From positions 4,898,001-4,962,000 of the forward strand of contig NC_059538.1 of the NCBI RefSeq assembly GCF_905220415.1: DNA of 64,000 nt, written 5' to 3'. This document shows positions 35,863 to 46,545 of the stretch, one piece after another. The stretch is from Colias croceus (taxonomy: Eukaryota; Arthropoda; Insecta; Lepidoptera; Pieridae). Made by a program: the position numbers and the translations under genes. Below the pieces are notes generated by a model. It saw nothing but the letters and a program-made list of their open reading frames with translations. It was not told where the DNA came from and made no database searches. Each line of letters starts with the position of its first letter. Within the stretch, counting starts at the first letter, position 1.

Positions 35863-36801
35863 TTAAATGATGTATTTAATAACACAAAATAAAACAAAAT
35901 TATAAATTGACTGTTTGTTAATGCTTGTCGCTTTACTACGAGGTACTTTGTCACGATGTTGGCCTATTTCCAATTGTGTTTTTGTTATCCACGTCATATA
36001 CGGTGTTATTACTGTAAATATATTATAATCAACGTCTTCTTTCAAACTCAGGGACCCTACAGGGCACGCTGTAATTCCAACAACTTCGTGTCCATAGAAA
36101 ATGGGCGCACCCTCACCGAATGGCAATTCGTATGTTATTTCACTTGAGTATTCTGTACCACAAATGCAGTAATACCACTTGGGATTCGAACAAGCTACTT
36201 GCTTATATTCCTGAATTTGCAGGATAGCCAAGTCAGAATTTTTCAATTGCCCGTACCCAGTTACTGATAGTATCTTATTTTTCAATTCGGACTCAAAGTA
36301 GTTTCCCAAAATGGCACTTTCAGTGAATTGTAAAAGTATTGCTCTGACAGTAAATACAATTGCAAGGTTGCTGTGCATCCGTGTAATGTTTTGATTTAAT
36401 TCATTTACCTCGTACATATAATCTTCGTGAGCTCTTGTGAATGCAATTTCGAAAATATTATTCCCGTTTGTCATTTTCCCGAGTACTGCACTGTTAACTG
36501 CGACAAACGTTGGTTCGGGGAAGACACAACGACCTGATGTTAATATTGCACGTTCGCTTATAATTACTCCTGTACATGTGTAATTTTTTGTATTACTCAA
36601 TAAAGCCACAATGTAAGGATGTTCTTCAGCTAATATTTCTATTATTCTCCAGTCTCTAAAATTTGTGTAGGTCATTCCCATGGATTTACGGGATAAATAT
36701 ATTATAAGGAATAGTATATATGTTATAGAACTACATACTAAATTCATAGCAACGCGCTTACATTGGAAATTTGTTACCAATATTTGATTTGAAATAATCA
36801 T
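35863..36801 (-). CDS. Inactive serine protease homologue (trypsin fold), single exon
   Basis: 312 residues without introns. The chymotrypsin-like pattern is clear, but all three catalytic sites are changed. The usual LTAAHC is LTSGRC (His replaced by R91), the aspartate motif is SNLAIVF (Asp replaced by N145), and GDSGGP is reduced to GEGAP with no serine (about 229-233). It therefore cannot cleave by the usual mechanism and belongs with the serine protease homologues, which in insects often act as cofactors or binding proteins; the target here is unknown. A hydrophobic N-terminal segment follows the second Met (residue 19, MNLVCSSITYILFLIIYLS), which is a better secretion start than the first ATG. 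No clip domain is seen. The C-terminal tail beyond the fold (about 285-312) is basic and ends hydrophobic. Confidence 0.85.
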   Translation of the reverse strand: MIISNQILVTNFQCKRVAMNLVCSSITYILFLIIYLSRKSMGMTYTNFRDWRIIEILAEEHPYIVALLSNTKNYTCTGVIISERAILTSGRCVFPEPTFVAVNSAVLGKMTNGNNIFEIAFTRAHEDYMYEVNELNQNITRMHSNLAIVFTVRAILLQFTESAILGNYFESELKNKILSVTGYGQLKNSDLAILQIQEYKQVACSNPKWYYCICGTEYSSEITYELPFGEGAPIFYGHEVVGITACPVGSLSLKEDVDYNIFTVITPYMTWITKTQLEIGQHRDKVPRSKATSINKQSIYNFVLFCVIKYII

Positions 36802-36940
36802 ATCAATGTCAATATTGACTCATCTCTTTTACAGCGCATAACACTCAATGTATTAAATATAGACTAAATAAAATGAAAAATATTGTAAATATTAATTTTA
36901 CTCAATTTTACTTAACGAAATTAAAAGCTAAACATACATG

Positions 36941-37822
36941 TATATGTCGTGGTCATATCGTAGATTTGATCATTTCATGATATGAGTGGCCATTTCACGA
37001 AATGGTCGCATATCGTGAAATGGCCAATTTAGTTTGGCCACATCATGATGTGGTTTGGGCAGATCAATGATAAGAAATCGTTTCACGATATGGCCAATTA
37101 ACGCACGGTTTTTTCATGAAATGACCAAAATTATTTGATCATATCGTAAAATAGTTACATTAATCGTTGGTAGAGGCGCTGCAAGCTCTGTGTTTATGTG
37201 ATAAGATGGCGGCCGCTGGCGAAAATTAAATTATTCGCAGTTAAAAACTTCATAATTCGTTTAATAACAATATTATGAAGAAAGTCATAGCAAAGAATTT
37301 ACGACGAAGAGGTACGAGTACTATGGAAAATGTGGATATCTTATATGTATTTAAGAAAAAATGCGACTTAAATAAAATAATTTAAGAAACTACTACTATA
37401 TTATTATAATTGTTTGTTTTTTAAAAAGCGATCCGCTTCTGGCACTTGCCGGCCGCTGCTGCGGCACGCTCGCTTTGCTCGCTCGGCTCGTGCGTTGTTT
37501 ATCAAAGTCTAACCTAACCTAACCTAACTGTTTTCTATTGCAAAAACGATTCGCTTCTGGCATTCGCCGGCCGCTGCCGCGGCACTAACTTAAATGACAT
37601 TAAACAAGTTTTTAGAATATAGTTATTCTGAATTTTTTTAATATTTTATGGACTCTTTATATTTTATACGATCTGGCCAAATGTGGATGACCAAATCGTG
37701 AAACGTTGACGATTTAACGATCTGATCAAACTATGTTGGCCATTTCACGATATGCGACCATTTCGTGAAATGGCCACTCATATCATGAAATGATCAAATC
37801 TACGATATGACCACGACATATA
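36941..37822. mobile_element. Palindrome-rich element with perfect 87-bp terminal inverted repeats
   Basis: 36941-37027 and 37736-37822 are exact inverted repeats over 87 bases. Each arm is made of smaller palindromes (ccatttcacgaaatgg, atttcatgatat), and related half-sites (tttcacgatatggcc, tttcatgaaatgacc) continue inward. The centre holds two GC-rich direct repeats and a telomere-like run (see 37423-37585). No coding frame is present. Perfect arm identity suggests recent insertion or gene conversion. Confidence 0.85.
37423..37585. repeat. GC-rich direct repeats around a telomere-like (CCTAA)n run
   Basis: About 44 bases (cgcttctggca...ccggccgctgc...gcggcac) occur at 37423-37467 and 37542-37585. 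Between them, 37509-37529 reads ctaacctaacctaacctaact, i.e. four units of the insect telomere repeat (TTAGG on the other strand). Confidence 0.75.
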
Positions 37823-39691
37823 TATTTGAAGCAATGTAGGTATGTGATTAACATAAAAAATATATTTTCTGTTAAATAAGTGATAGTTGCAACTTTGCAA
37901 GGCTGTATGATGAAGGCGCGTGGAAGGCGCTGTGCTCTATCAGTCCGATCGTGACCAACAGGCCTTGAGACCTTGTTGTTGACCCAAACAAGAGCTCTGA
38001 AAAGCGTTAGTAATTTAACATTTGTATGAAAAGCTATAATACCAAGGAGTTCTTAACCTTAAAACGGAAGAGCGATTTTATCATCAAAAGGTTTTCAGTT
38101 TTTTCAAATGCACAAGAAGTCTTGTAAAATTTCATAGTTTAGCATAAAATTTGATTGGTTTGACTAGATGATCATTTAGATAACATTAGTGAACTCTTTA
38201 AATCATGGCCGCAAGTACTACATAAGTTTGAAAAGATAAATTATAATGAACACACACTGAACACAAGATCTCTACATATACATAATATGTATTTTAAATA
38301 AAGTATTAATGTAGGGTGGGTATTGTGAGAAAACAAAATTAAGTGTTTATCAAATTAAGTCTTAAATAACACTGCAACATCTCTATAAATGAAAAAGCTA
38401 ATTAAAACAAATTAAATCCCTCCAAATAGGTGTAATATGACATGTTTAAAGATTTGTGGTTGTACAAAATGGTCGTCACGAAGAGCTTTCATTTGAATGG
38501 GTCGTCAGATAATAAGTTACGAGGGTAGGCCGGCAACCGGATGATAAAATTGCAACCTTATTCACGGCTAACGCTATCGATTCCACGCTGATCTCCTATT
38601 CATACAATGATCCAATATTTCCGTGCGTCACGTAAATAATAATTTCTATTGTGCTTTTATTTGGTTAATCTCTTGCGTGAATCTTTGGAATATAATAGTA
38701 CAGGTATTCGAAAAGATACCTGCGTTGTGATTTAGGTCACTAGTATGGTGTATATTTTTTAACGACGTCTGTAGATATACCTTTGCTAATAAGAAAATCT
38801 TTATAATGTAATGAAATTCCATTGCATTGCAATGAAAGGCCTCCGATTTAATCCCTTGAAATTTTGTAAAGAGAGCAACTTAAATTGTACAATATTCATA
38901 CATGTAATATCTGTATTTGTATGGGAAGCTGGAAGAAGTAATCTATAGTTTAAAGAAAAAAGTAAAATGAGCACATATGCGATGCGGAATACACAAGTAT
39001 ACATTGAGGATAAGTTAGCGACTGTGTGTAACTTTCCTTTTAGTAACAATTGTGGTACCAATGAAAAGTGTAGTTTGTACCGTGGGCACTTATTGTATCA
39101 CAATTTGTGTTGTAGTGTACTTGCCGTGCTTTGTTCAGCTGTTAGAGTACGTTTTGTATGGTTGAAATTTGAATTTTCTTTAACGCTACTTGACCCATTT
39201 TCGTGGTATAGTCTGGCCGAGATTTGGGCCTAATTTTGGATTGTACGAATCCAACGGTAAAAAATATTTCGATTATTTCTTGTTTGGCTGGATTTGAATT
39301 TAATTCTTTAACTCCTAATGTATACTTTAGTAAGTAAACCTCACTAATTTGATACTGCAAAAATGATCATAGAATGAATGGAAATATTATAATATTAACG
39401 TTTCTAGTCAGTGTGTTTCGTAATTTAAAAAATTCGTCCAATAAGACTGTAAAATCCTAGTCATTAATTTTCGCTTTGTGGTCTTAAACTTCGCAGGTAC
39501 TACGAGAAGCCCCTAGAGTGATATTAAGGACTATCTCGAGTGCGGTGCGGTTTTAAAGATACAACTTTACTCCTACTTTAATGTTTTCTTGTAATTAAAA
39601 TTAATGTATCTTTTGGTACTTAAAATATGTTGTGAAAACTTCGCATGAAAGAGAAAAATGTACAATTTGAATATATTATAGTAAAAGAGGT
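37823..39691. other. Intergenic, no gene seen
   Basis: AT-rich. The short frames at 38801-39360 on both strands have no recognisable motif and poor coding character. Confidence 0.5.
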
Positions 39692-40562
39692 AATTAACGC
39701 CCGCCTAACAAAAATCTAATTTTTTATTTATTAAAACTACTTTAAAGCACATAAACAGACGACGAGTAGGTTTGATATTTCTTTCTAAACCGAAAAATAC
39801 CAATTAAAACGTGAAACTATTTATGTTTCATGACATAAAGACATCTTTTTAAAAACCTTTTCTTGGGCGTTTATAGAAATACTGTGTTAAATAGCGCCCG
39901 TTTATGAAAGAAAATTGTGTGTGCCTAAAATACGTTCTTATAGAATTTCTGCTAAGTAAAATATAAAAAGCACGTTATAAAATTTCTTTATTAAAAATAA
40001 AAGAAGCTCACGAAAGAAAATTTAGTATTAAAACTATAAAATTCGTAACTCACATAAAGTGACTTGTTTCTTCAAGTTGTAACGATTTTATACTTTTTTA
40101 TTTTAGTTTAACTAATCAACGTTAATATTAGTAATCTTCTACCATACTTTAAACAAAAAAAAACTAATTTAACGCCCCAAGGTCCGTTTACTGGGCGTTA
40201 TTACGCGACTGGGCGTTATTGACATTTTTTTTAAATTTTGAAGTAATTAAGTAAATCATTTTGAAAATATTTACAGAATATGAAGTGTGGTTAGCCAAAG
40301 TATGAAAATAATCCAAGAAATAACTCAAAAACAACTGAAAACTTATAGTTTCGTTAGAAGAAATTTTTATAACAGCCAGTGCACGTCTAACGCTCTTGAA
40401 ACGAAAGCTGCTACTGGCAAAGATGGCGACTCCAGACTTACGCAACCGCGCTAGGCGCGTTCCTATTGGTGCAATTCATTTGTGCGTGAGGTAAGATGCG
40501 GGTCTATTGAATATAAGTGGGTTTTTTGAAGTTCGGGCGTTATTTAACAGAGGGCGTTAATT
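39692..40562. repeat. Element with repeated GGGCGTTA motifs
   Basis: aattaacgccc at 39692 recurs inverted (gggcgttaatt) at 40552-40562. Inside, the same core appears several times: gcgcccgttta (about 39894), taacgcccca (about 40170), gggcgttatt twice near 40193-40219, and gggcgttattt (about 40534). The repeated subterminal motif suggests a non-autonomous DNA element. There is no coding sequence with a recognisable product. Confidence 0.55.
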
Positions 40563-41191
40563 GACACACCTACCTTACTATATATTATAATGTTATATAA
40601 GTTATAAAAAAATATCTCACAGATAAATAGTCTACGTTCTAGTCATAGTATAGGTATCATATTTGATTACATGTAGCTAATAATAAGCACAAAACACCCT
40701 TTCCCATTTCTCAGAAAATCTTTTGTTTGTTCACAAAAGTTTAATTACGTCTTGCGAAATTAAAATTAAATTCCACATTTTAATATTCGTATTCGCGAGT
40801 GTGAAAATTGTCAAAGTCACTCGGAGTTGTAATATTAATAATGAATCATACGACATATTTCAACGAGGGCTGTTGTGAAGCTTTTCAGTTGAGGTTCTGC
40901 AAACGCTGTAGGCAATGAGTGAGTGGCGAGGGCTCTCACCGCACTTACAAGAAGTTATACAGTTGTTTAACATCGTAATTAAGCGATATCAAATGCCATA
41001 TGAATGTTGATTTCAAGATTGTTTGTAGGGAATTTTACTTATTACCTTACGTAGTGCTTATAATGGAAATAATAATGCTTTACCTTTTAAGTCTAGCTTT
41101 CCGTTCTTGGCCTAGTGTAGGTATCGTGCGACGAAAAATAACACCTTCTTCAACTTCACGCTTCACCAATGTTCCATCGACTTTATTAAAA
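40563..41191. other. Intergenic, nothing recognised
   Basis: AT-rich stretch between two repeats; no coding or structural signal seen. Confidence 0.45.
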
Positions 41192-41641
41192 ACTAGCTTC
41201 CGCCCGCGACTCCGTCCGCGCGGATGTCGGTCTTCGCGTGGATGGTTTATTTCTTCATTTTGAGTAACTCTGACAATGATATCTTATAAATATATATTGG
41301 ACCCAAATACGGCTAGGCCTATAATAATACGCTACGTGTGTTCGCGGTTCTACAGAACAACGTCTATGGATAAAACTGAAAAGATTAATTTTTTTCTACG
41401 TATTTTATTTAAAAAGTATCCTATTATACGCGCAGGATAATAAGGTATAATTATACCAAGTTTCATCGAAATCGAACCGTTAGTTTTCACGTGATGCAGA
41501 CAGACAGACAGACAGACAAAAAAATTTTTAAACACATATTTGGGTTTGGTATCGATCCAGTAACACCCCCTGCTATTTATTTTTTCAATATTTTCAATGT
41601 ACAGAATTGACCCTTCTACAGATTTATTATAATATGTATAG
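41192..41641 (-). mobile_element. Helitron-like element, family H5, about 450 bp
   Basis: ACTAGCTTCCGCCCGCGACT to gatttattataatatgtata, with a (CAGA)n run inside. Very similar to copies at 42177, 49769, 51835 and 56791, so this family has been recently active in the window. Confidence 0.75.
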
Positions 41642-41833
41642 TTACAAATACAATGAAATGAGATGACAGAGAGAATTATGAGTTTAATGAATAAACCAAT
41701 TTACGGTGAAAACAATATTAATATGTTAATTATTATTATTATGCATACAATATATTTTATTCCAATAAGAACGACCGCTCGCCACACTGGACACGTCCGC
41801 TCGCATCAAAATTCATAAATTTTATGCGGCGGC

Positions 41834-42176
41834 TTTTTTTTTTTTTTTTTTTTTTGTGTGGTGTTTCTCAATGTTAGCCAGAAGGGCTTCTACATTTTAA
41901 CGCGGACGCGGGGGTGAACTGAAGGTTCACCCTGGTAGCGACATGCACAAGGGCGTCCCCCCTTGACGGGGACCACGAACCTCGGCTTGAGCTGTCGCTT
42001 GAGTGGAGGAGGCCAGAAGGGCCCTAATCGGACGGGTTATGCGGCGGCGCGGATCGCAGTCCTTATATAGGAGTCGTGGCAGGCGTGGCATCGTGCGGCT
42101 CTCGTGTGACGCAAACGGTTCAAGCCAAATCCGACTTTCGGAGCTACATGTTACGGCGCTGAATCCACTGCGGTAT
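41834..42176 (-). mobile_element. GC-rich LINE 3' end with poly(A)
   Basis: A 22-base T run (41834-41855) followed by GC-rich sequence reads on the minus strand as a non-LTR retrotransposon 3' end with poly(A). Its 5' border falls exactly inside a family H5 copy (42177 onward). Element family not determined; no reverse transcriptase remains. Confidence 0.55.
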
Positions 42177-42338
42177 AGAACAACGTCTATGGATAAAACT
42201 GAAAATTTTAGTTTATTTTTTTTTCTACGTATTTTTCCAGGATAAAAAGTATCCTATTTTACGCCCAGGATAATAAGGTATAATTATACCAAGTTTCATC
42301 GAAATCGAACCGTTAGTTTTCACGTGATGTCTTCACAT

Positions 42339-42377
<39 letters not shown>

Positions 42378-42497
42378 CAAATTTTTTTAATCACATATTT
42401 GGGTTTGGTATCGATCCAGTAACACCCCCTGCTATTTATTTTTTCAATATTTTCAATGTACAGAATTGACCCTTCTACAGATTTATTATATGTATAG
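42177..42497 (-). mobile_element. Helitron-like element, family H5, partial
   Basis: Matches the 41192-41641 copy from agaacaacgtctatgg onward but lacks the first 165 or so bases (the ACTAG end), which the LINE piece replaces. An expanded (CAGA)n run is present at about 42340-42378. Confidence 0.7.
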
Positions 42498-43763
42498 ATT
42501 CATAGCCCATTAGCGATTTACGTATGAAAACAAAACAGACAAAAAATATTTTAGGAATAAATTGAGCTTAACGTTAAAAGAAAAATCCCATTAATAATTT
42601 TGTGTCGTTTTGCAATTTCAGAATTATAACTAATAATGTAATAATATTTATACACGATATTATACAGAAGATACTTTGTACACAAATTCATTTTATACTT
42701 TCTATGTAAATCGCGCAGTTTCCTATTTTCCTATAAATCTTAGTGTAGCCTGAATAGCTTCGGAGGATGTCTATCGTTGAGAGCGGATTTATAGCACATC
42801 ATTTGAAATTTATTTTATGGCTTTACTGCTTCAAAGTAACGTCAGTTTGAATTTAGTTTTAAATTTAATTCTTTTGAAATCTACGCTTGGAAAATATTTC
42901 GTGGTATGGCAGGGCACAGAAGGCGTAGCACTAATTTGCATGGAAAGAAAAATTGTAACCATTTGAAATGAAAATAACCAGTTTGCCCATGGTCGAGCAT
43001 AGGATACTCTTTTACGAATATCAATCCCCCGAGGGTTGAAATAGGGGTTATAAGTTTTTGGCCGTGGTTTCGGAAGCGGGTAAAATTGTATCGCACTGCT
43101 CGTATAAATATATAATATGTATATTATGTACATATAACTTGTTTTCTGCTGCTTAATTACTGGAACAACAAACTTATTTAAATTAAGTGAGGTCAGTTAA
43201 GATCTCAGAATTTAGAACTTATTTTATTGAAAATTACGTAACAAACTTATAGTAAATCTTTTGATCTCTCCAAACCTTGTTTCATTGTTAAATGTTATTA
43301 CCTACATCATTATGGTTCGTTGCGTCATTTATTATTAGATATATAAAATATAGCTTTTAAAGTTCTCTTTAAATATCTCTTTAAATCTCGTTTGTCATTG
43401 CAAGTAATAATGCCTCTTTACAATATAACTATAGATTATTCCCTCATTCACGTCTTCCTTTTATTGCCATTTCATTTTATAGTTGTTGAATTTGTAAAGA
43501 TTGTGTAAATGTTTGACTTAAAGTGATTGAAAGCCCCGGAAGATCGTTAGGACACAAATGTCTACATAAAAGAAATTCTTAGTTCATGTATTTTGTGTCA
43601 TAGCCATTTTGTGTTTGCTACTATTGAATATTGATTGATTCGTTAAAATAAATTTACAAGGTTTTTGAACTTATGTATATCATATATTTTACTGATTAAT
43701 TACCTATACTCTATAGCATAACTTAATTAAAATAATTTTATATCTATATAGATATATAGATAT
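42498..43763. other. Intergenic with a decayed repeat
   Basis: 42900-43090 (frame phrase ccgaggg...aggggttataag) resembles degraded Helitron-like sequence and yields only spurious frames. The rest is AT-rich with nothing recognised. Confidence 0.4.
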
Positions 43764-43944
43764 ACTAGCTTACCGCCCGCGGCTTCGCCCGCTTTCTCTA
43801 AAACGATTTGAGATTTAAACTAACCTATCTCTCAAGTTGGATCGAACTGCACATGGTGTGCGAATTTTATTATAATCGGTTAAGTGGTTTAGGAGTCCAT
43901 TGAGGACAAACATTGTGACACGAGATTTTTATATATTAAGAGAT
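43764..43944 (-). mobile_element. Helitron-like element, related to family H4
   Basis: ACTAGCTTACCGCCCGCGGC start, then tcggttaagtggtttagg and cacgagatttttatatatta, as in the 31080 copy in general plan but diverged. Confidence 0.6.
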
Positions 43945-45051
43945 AGAATTATGTAGCGGCAGGCCTGCCTGAAAGTTACAGAATTCTAGCCATTTAATGC
44001 AATGTCTGTATAATTAAACGTGTTTACCTACAAATAAATTTTAATCACATGATATAGGTCGCCATGATAAACAACACAGGTGAATCTTCCACATTTATAT
44101 TTGAGCATCGCTTGCCACTCAACATCTCTATATAAATTTTATACGAGTAAAGTTATTCAGGTTCGGTCAGTAATTGAATTCCGCTAACAATACAGCGCCG
44201 TTCAAATTAAAGGGTGCTCATGGCTCCAGCTTAGAGAATCTGCATCGTAATAAAGATATCGTTGAAACGGACTCCGCTGCAGGTGAGAAAAAGCAGTGAA
44301 ATTCTGAAGCAAACGAATGAACGTGAATTATGTAAATTCAAGATAGCTAAGTCAAAAACTCTCGTGGCTTATTCGAAAAGATTGCGAATCGGATTATTTG
44401 AATAGTTATATTAAATATATTATAGTAGTTTTATTTGTCTTTTTGAATAGAATTGTACGATCTAGATTGTGAAATAGAAAATTATTGAATTTTACTGAAT
44501 TTTATAAATTGTTTTAATTTAAAGTTTCCTTTTATTTGATCTGCTCTTTAATGATCCTTATTCTTTGTTCATAGTTTTCAATTAAATGTAGAGCTTTGAA
44601 TGCAAAGTTAATAAAATTGTTTACAATGTCTTATTGGATTTCAATGCTTATGACATAAAAACAACATTTACGGTACACAGTAAAGATGAAGGCAATAAAG
44701 ATAAAAACAAGATAAAGCGTAACGGGTATGAAGGCGTACGGCCATAGTTACGATTATAAATCAAATATTGTAAGGTAAACGCAGGTATTAACGACCCCTC
44801 TAAGGCAATTTCAAAATCAATCATATTTTTTAAGTATACTGGTTCTTCTAAAGATTTATAATTTCATTTTATATGCTAGTGTTATGTATAAAAAATGTAT
44901 TTATTGAAGCAAATACATTCTAATAAAGGATTATCTTGTAAAAAATAATTTACAATGTGACTTAGTCGATTGTTGCTATTACCGACCCATAAAAACGGCT
45001 GTGAAGCTATTAACGATTTTTATGCAGCTATTCCCGATCGTATGTGAGAGG

Positions 45052-45110
45052 AAGCCTTTTTCCAGCAATGGAATGTATAGAAGCTAGTGATGATGATGAT
45101 TACCGATCTT
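45052..45110 (+). repeat. Decayed lepidopteran LINE tail
   Basis: gaagcctttttccagcaatg followed by gaatgtatagaagct and a gatgatgatgat run is the worn 3' end of a LINE type common in Lepidoptera, here inside the 1.77-kb element. Confidence 0.5.
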
Positions 45111-45293
45111 AATAAAATGAAATAAAAATGCAAATATATTCGTATTTTTTAATTGTAGTTATTTTTAATAAAACAAATGAGTACTTTTTAGTAATGAACT
45201 AAATAATTATAAACTTTTAAATTAATCAACATAATACTATTAATATATGTACATATATATTAAATTAAGGATTTCAAACCCTAGGATATTTCG

Positions 45294-46360
45294 TTATGCT
45301 ATTAGATTGATTGCTTCGGCGAGTTGTGTTTTACTGAATACTTTTCGCCGCTTTCGTGGCTCCATATTTCTGGAAAAAATATACCTAATTATATGTTTTA
45401 TGTTAATTTAACCTAAAAACCTAAAATATAATTTTTTTAAATTTTTTAAATTTAACCTAAAAATATAATTTTTAATAGGCACCTATTATGTCATAAAAGT
45501 AATAAAAATATATTTGCACGCTCAATTACGAGCAGAATGTTTAAGGATCAATATAATCTGTATATACAAACATCTTTATTCTACATTCTGCAAATAAAGC
45601 AATTTGAATTTGAATTTGTAGATGAGAAACTAAACAATCTATATTCGATCGGTAATAGCTTCCTATAGTTGCTATTGCCGACCCACATGGGTCGGTATTA
45701 AAGTATGTAAGTATAACCCTAAATTGTATTACCGACCCATAAAAAAATGGTTATTTTAATTCATTTGATCATCAGACTATAAAATAGATTATAATTGATT
45801 AATGTCATACAAAATATGAACAAATGCATATTGTTTAAACAAAAAAAAACAACGATTTACTTCTGTAACTATTCGATAGGGATCCTCGAAAATATCATAA
45901 CTTTGTATAAATTGACAACGCTAAAAGACACAACACTAGACAAAAAAGTTTAGTCGCTAATAGATTTTTATGAAGACTCATAGCTTAGATTTAAACTGGT
46001 CCATAAAACCACTTGTGTTAGTGTGATATAATAACATAAAAGAAAATAAAACAAAAAGTTACGTTGCTGCCATTGCCGACTTACGGGTCGTTGATACCTG
46101 CCGCGGCTTAAACTGGTGAAGCTAACACCGTCCCATTTTAATTTTAAGTTTTATCGTTTCAAATTACTTTTTATTAATAAAATGTTGTAAGAAATGAAAA
46201 GTTGACACTTAAATGCATTGACATTTAGTAATATAAATTAAAGTATAGATGTCATTTGTTTGTAAATGTCTTAAAAAGATACTCACAGTACTTACCCGAA
46301 GGAACAACGGAACAGTACGACACGTCCTGCTTCCACGCTACCCCGCAGCAACTTACGCAT
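45294..46360 (-). CDS. Small two-exon frame inside the 1.77-kb element
   Basis: Exon 1 46296-46360 (ATG ... TTCGG|GTAAGTACT) and exon 2 45294-45369 (TTTTTTCCAG|AAATATGG ... TAA) join in phase to give 46 residues ending NMEPRKRRKVFSKTQLAEAI and NLIA. The basic RKRRK run followed by a helix resembles the start of a psq/HTH DNA-binding domain of transposases. The frame stops before the helix-turn-helix would be complete, so this is probably the remnant of a transposase gene with a retained intron structure. Functional translation is doubtful. Confidence 0.4.
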
Positions 46361-46545
46361 TTTAACTCTTTTTTGCTCAGTTACTCACTCTAACGTTAAA
46401 GTATACGATGCTCAAGTAATACATTCGTGTATAACTTTGCCTACCTATAGCTAGAATAGTTCTGGAAACGTTTAAATTTCGAATTACTTTTATAGGTCGG
46501 TAATACCTTCAGATTTTCGATGGGTCGTTGATAGCTGCGTTTACC

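Larger units (their letters stand above)
44774..46545. mobile_element. 1.77-kb element with 24-bp inverted ends and ACCGACCC motifs
   Basis: Left end ggtaaacgcaggtattaacg (44774) and right end inverted (cgttgatagctgcgtttacc, ending 46545) match over 24 bases with three mismatches. The core accgaccca/tgggtcgg is scattered inside at least seven times (e.g. 44980, 45655-45695, 45730, 46497, 46520). An older LINE tail lies inside at 45052-45110. It encodes the small two-exon frame described separately. Family not recognised. Confidence 0.7.

Noticed and set aside
42831..43133. 100-residue minus frame
   Set aside because: Falls in a decayed GC-richer repeat; the two overlapping frames there share no protein family features.
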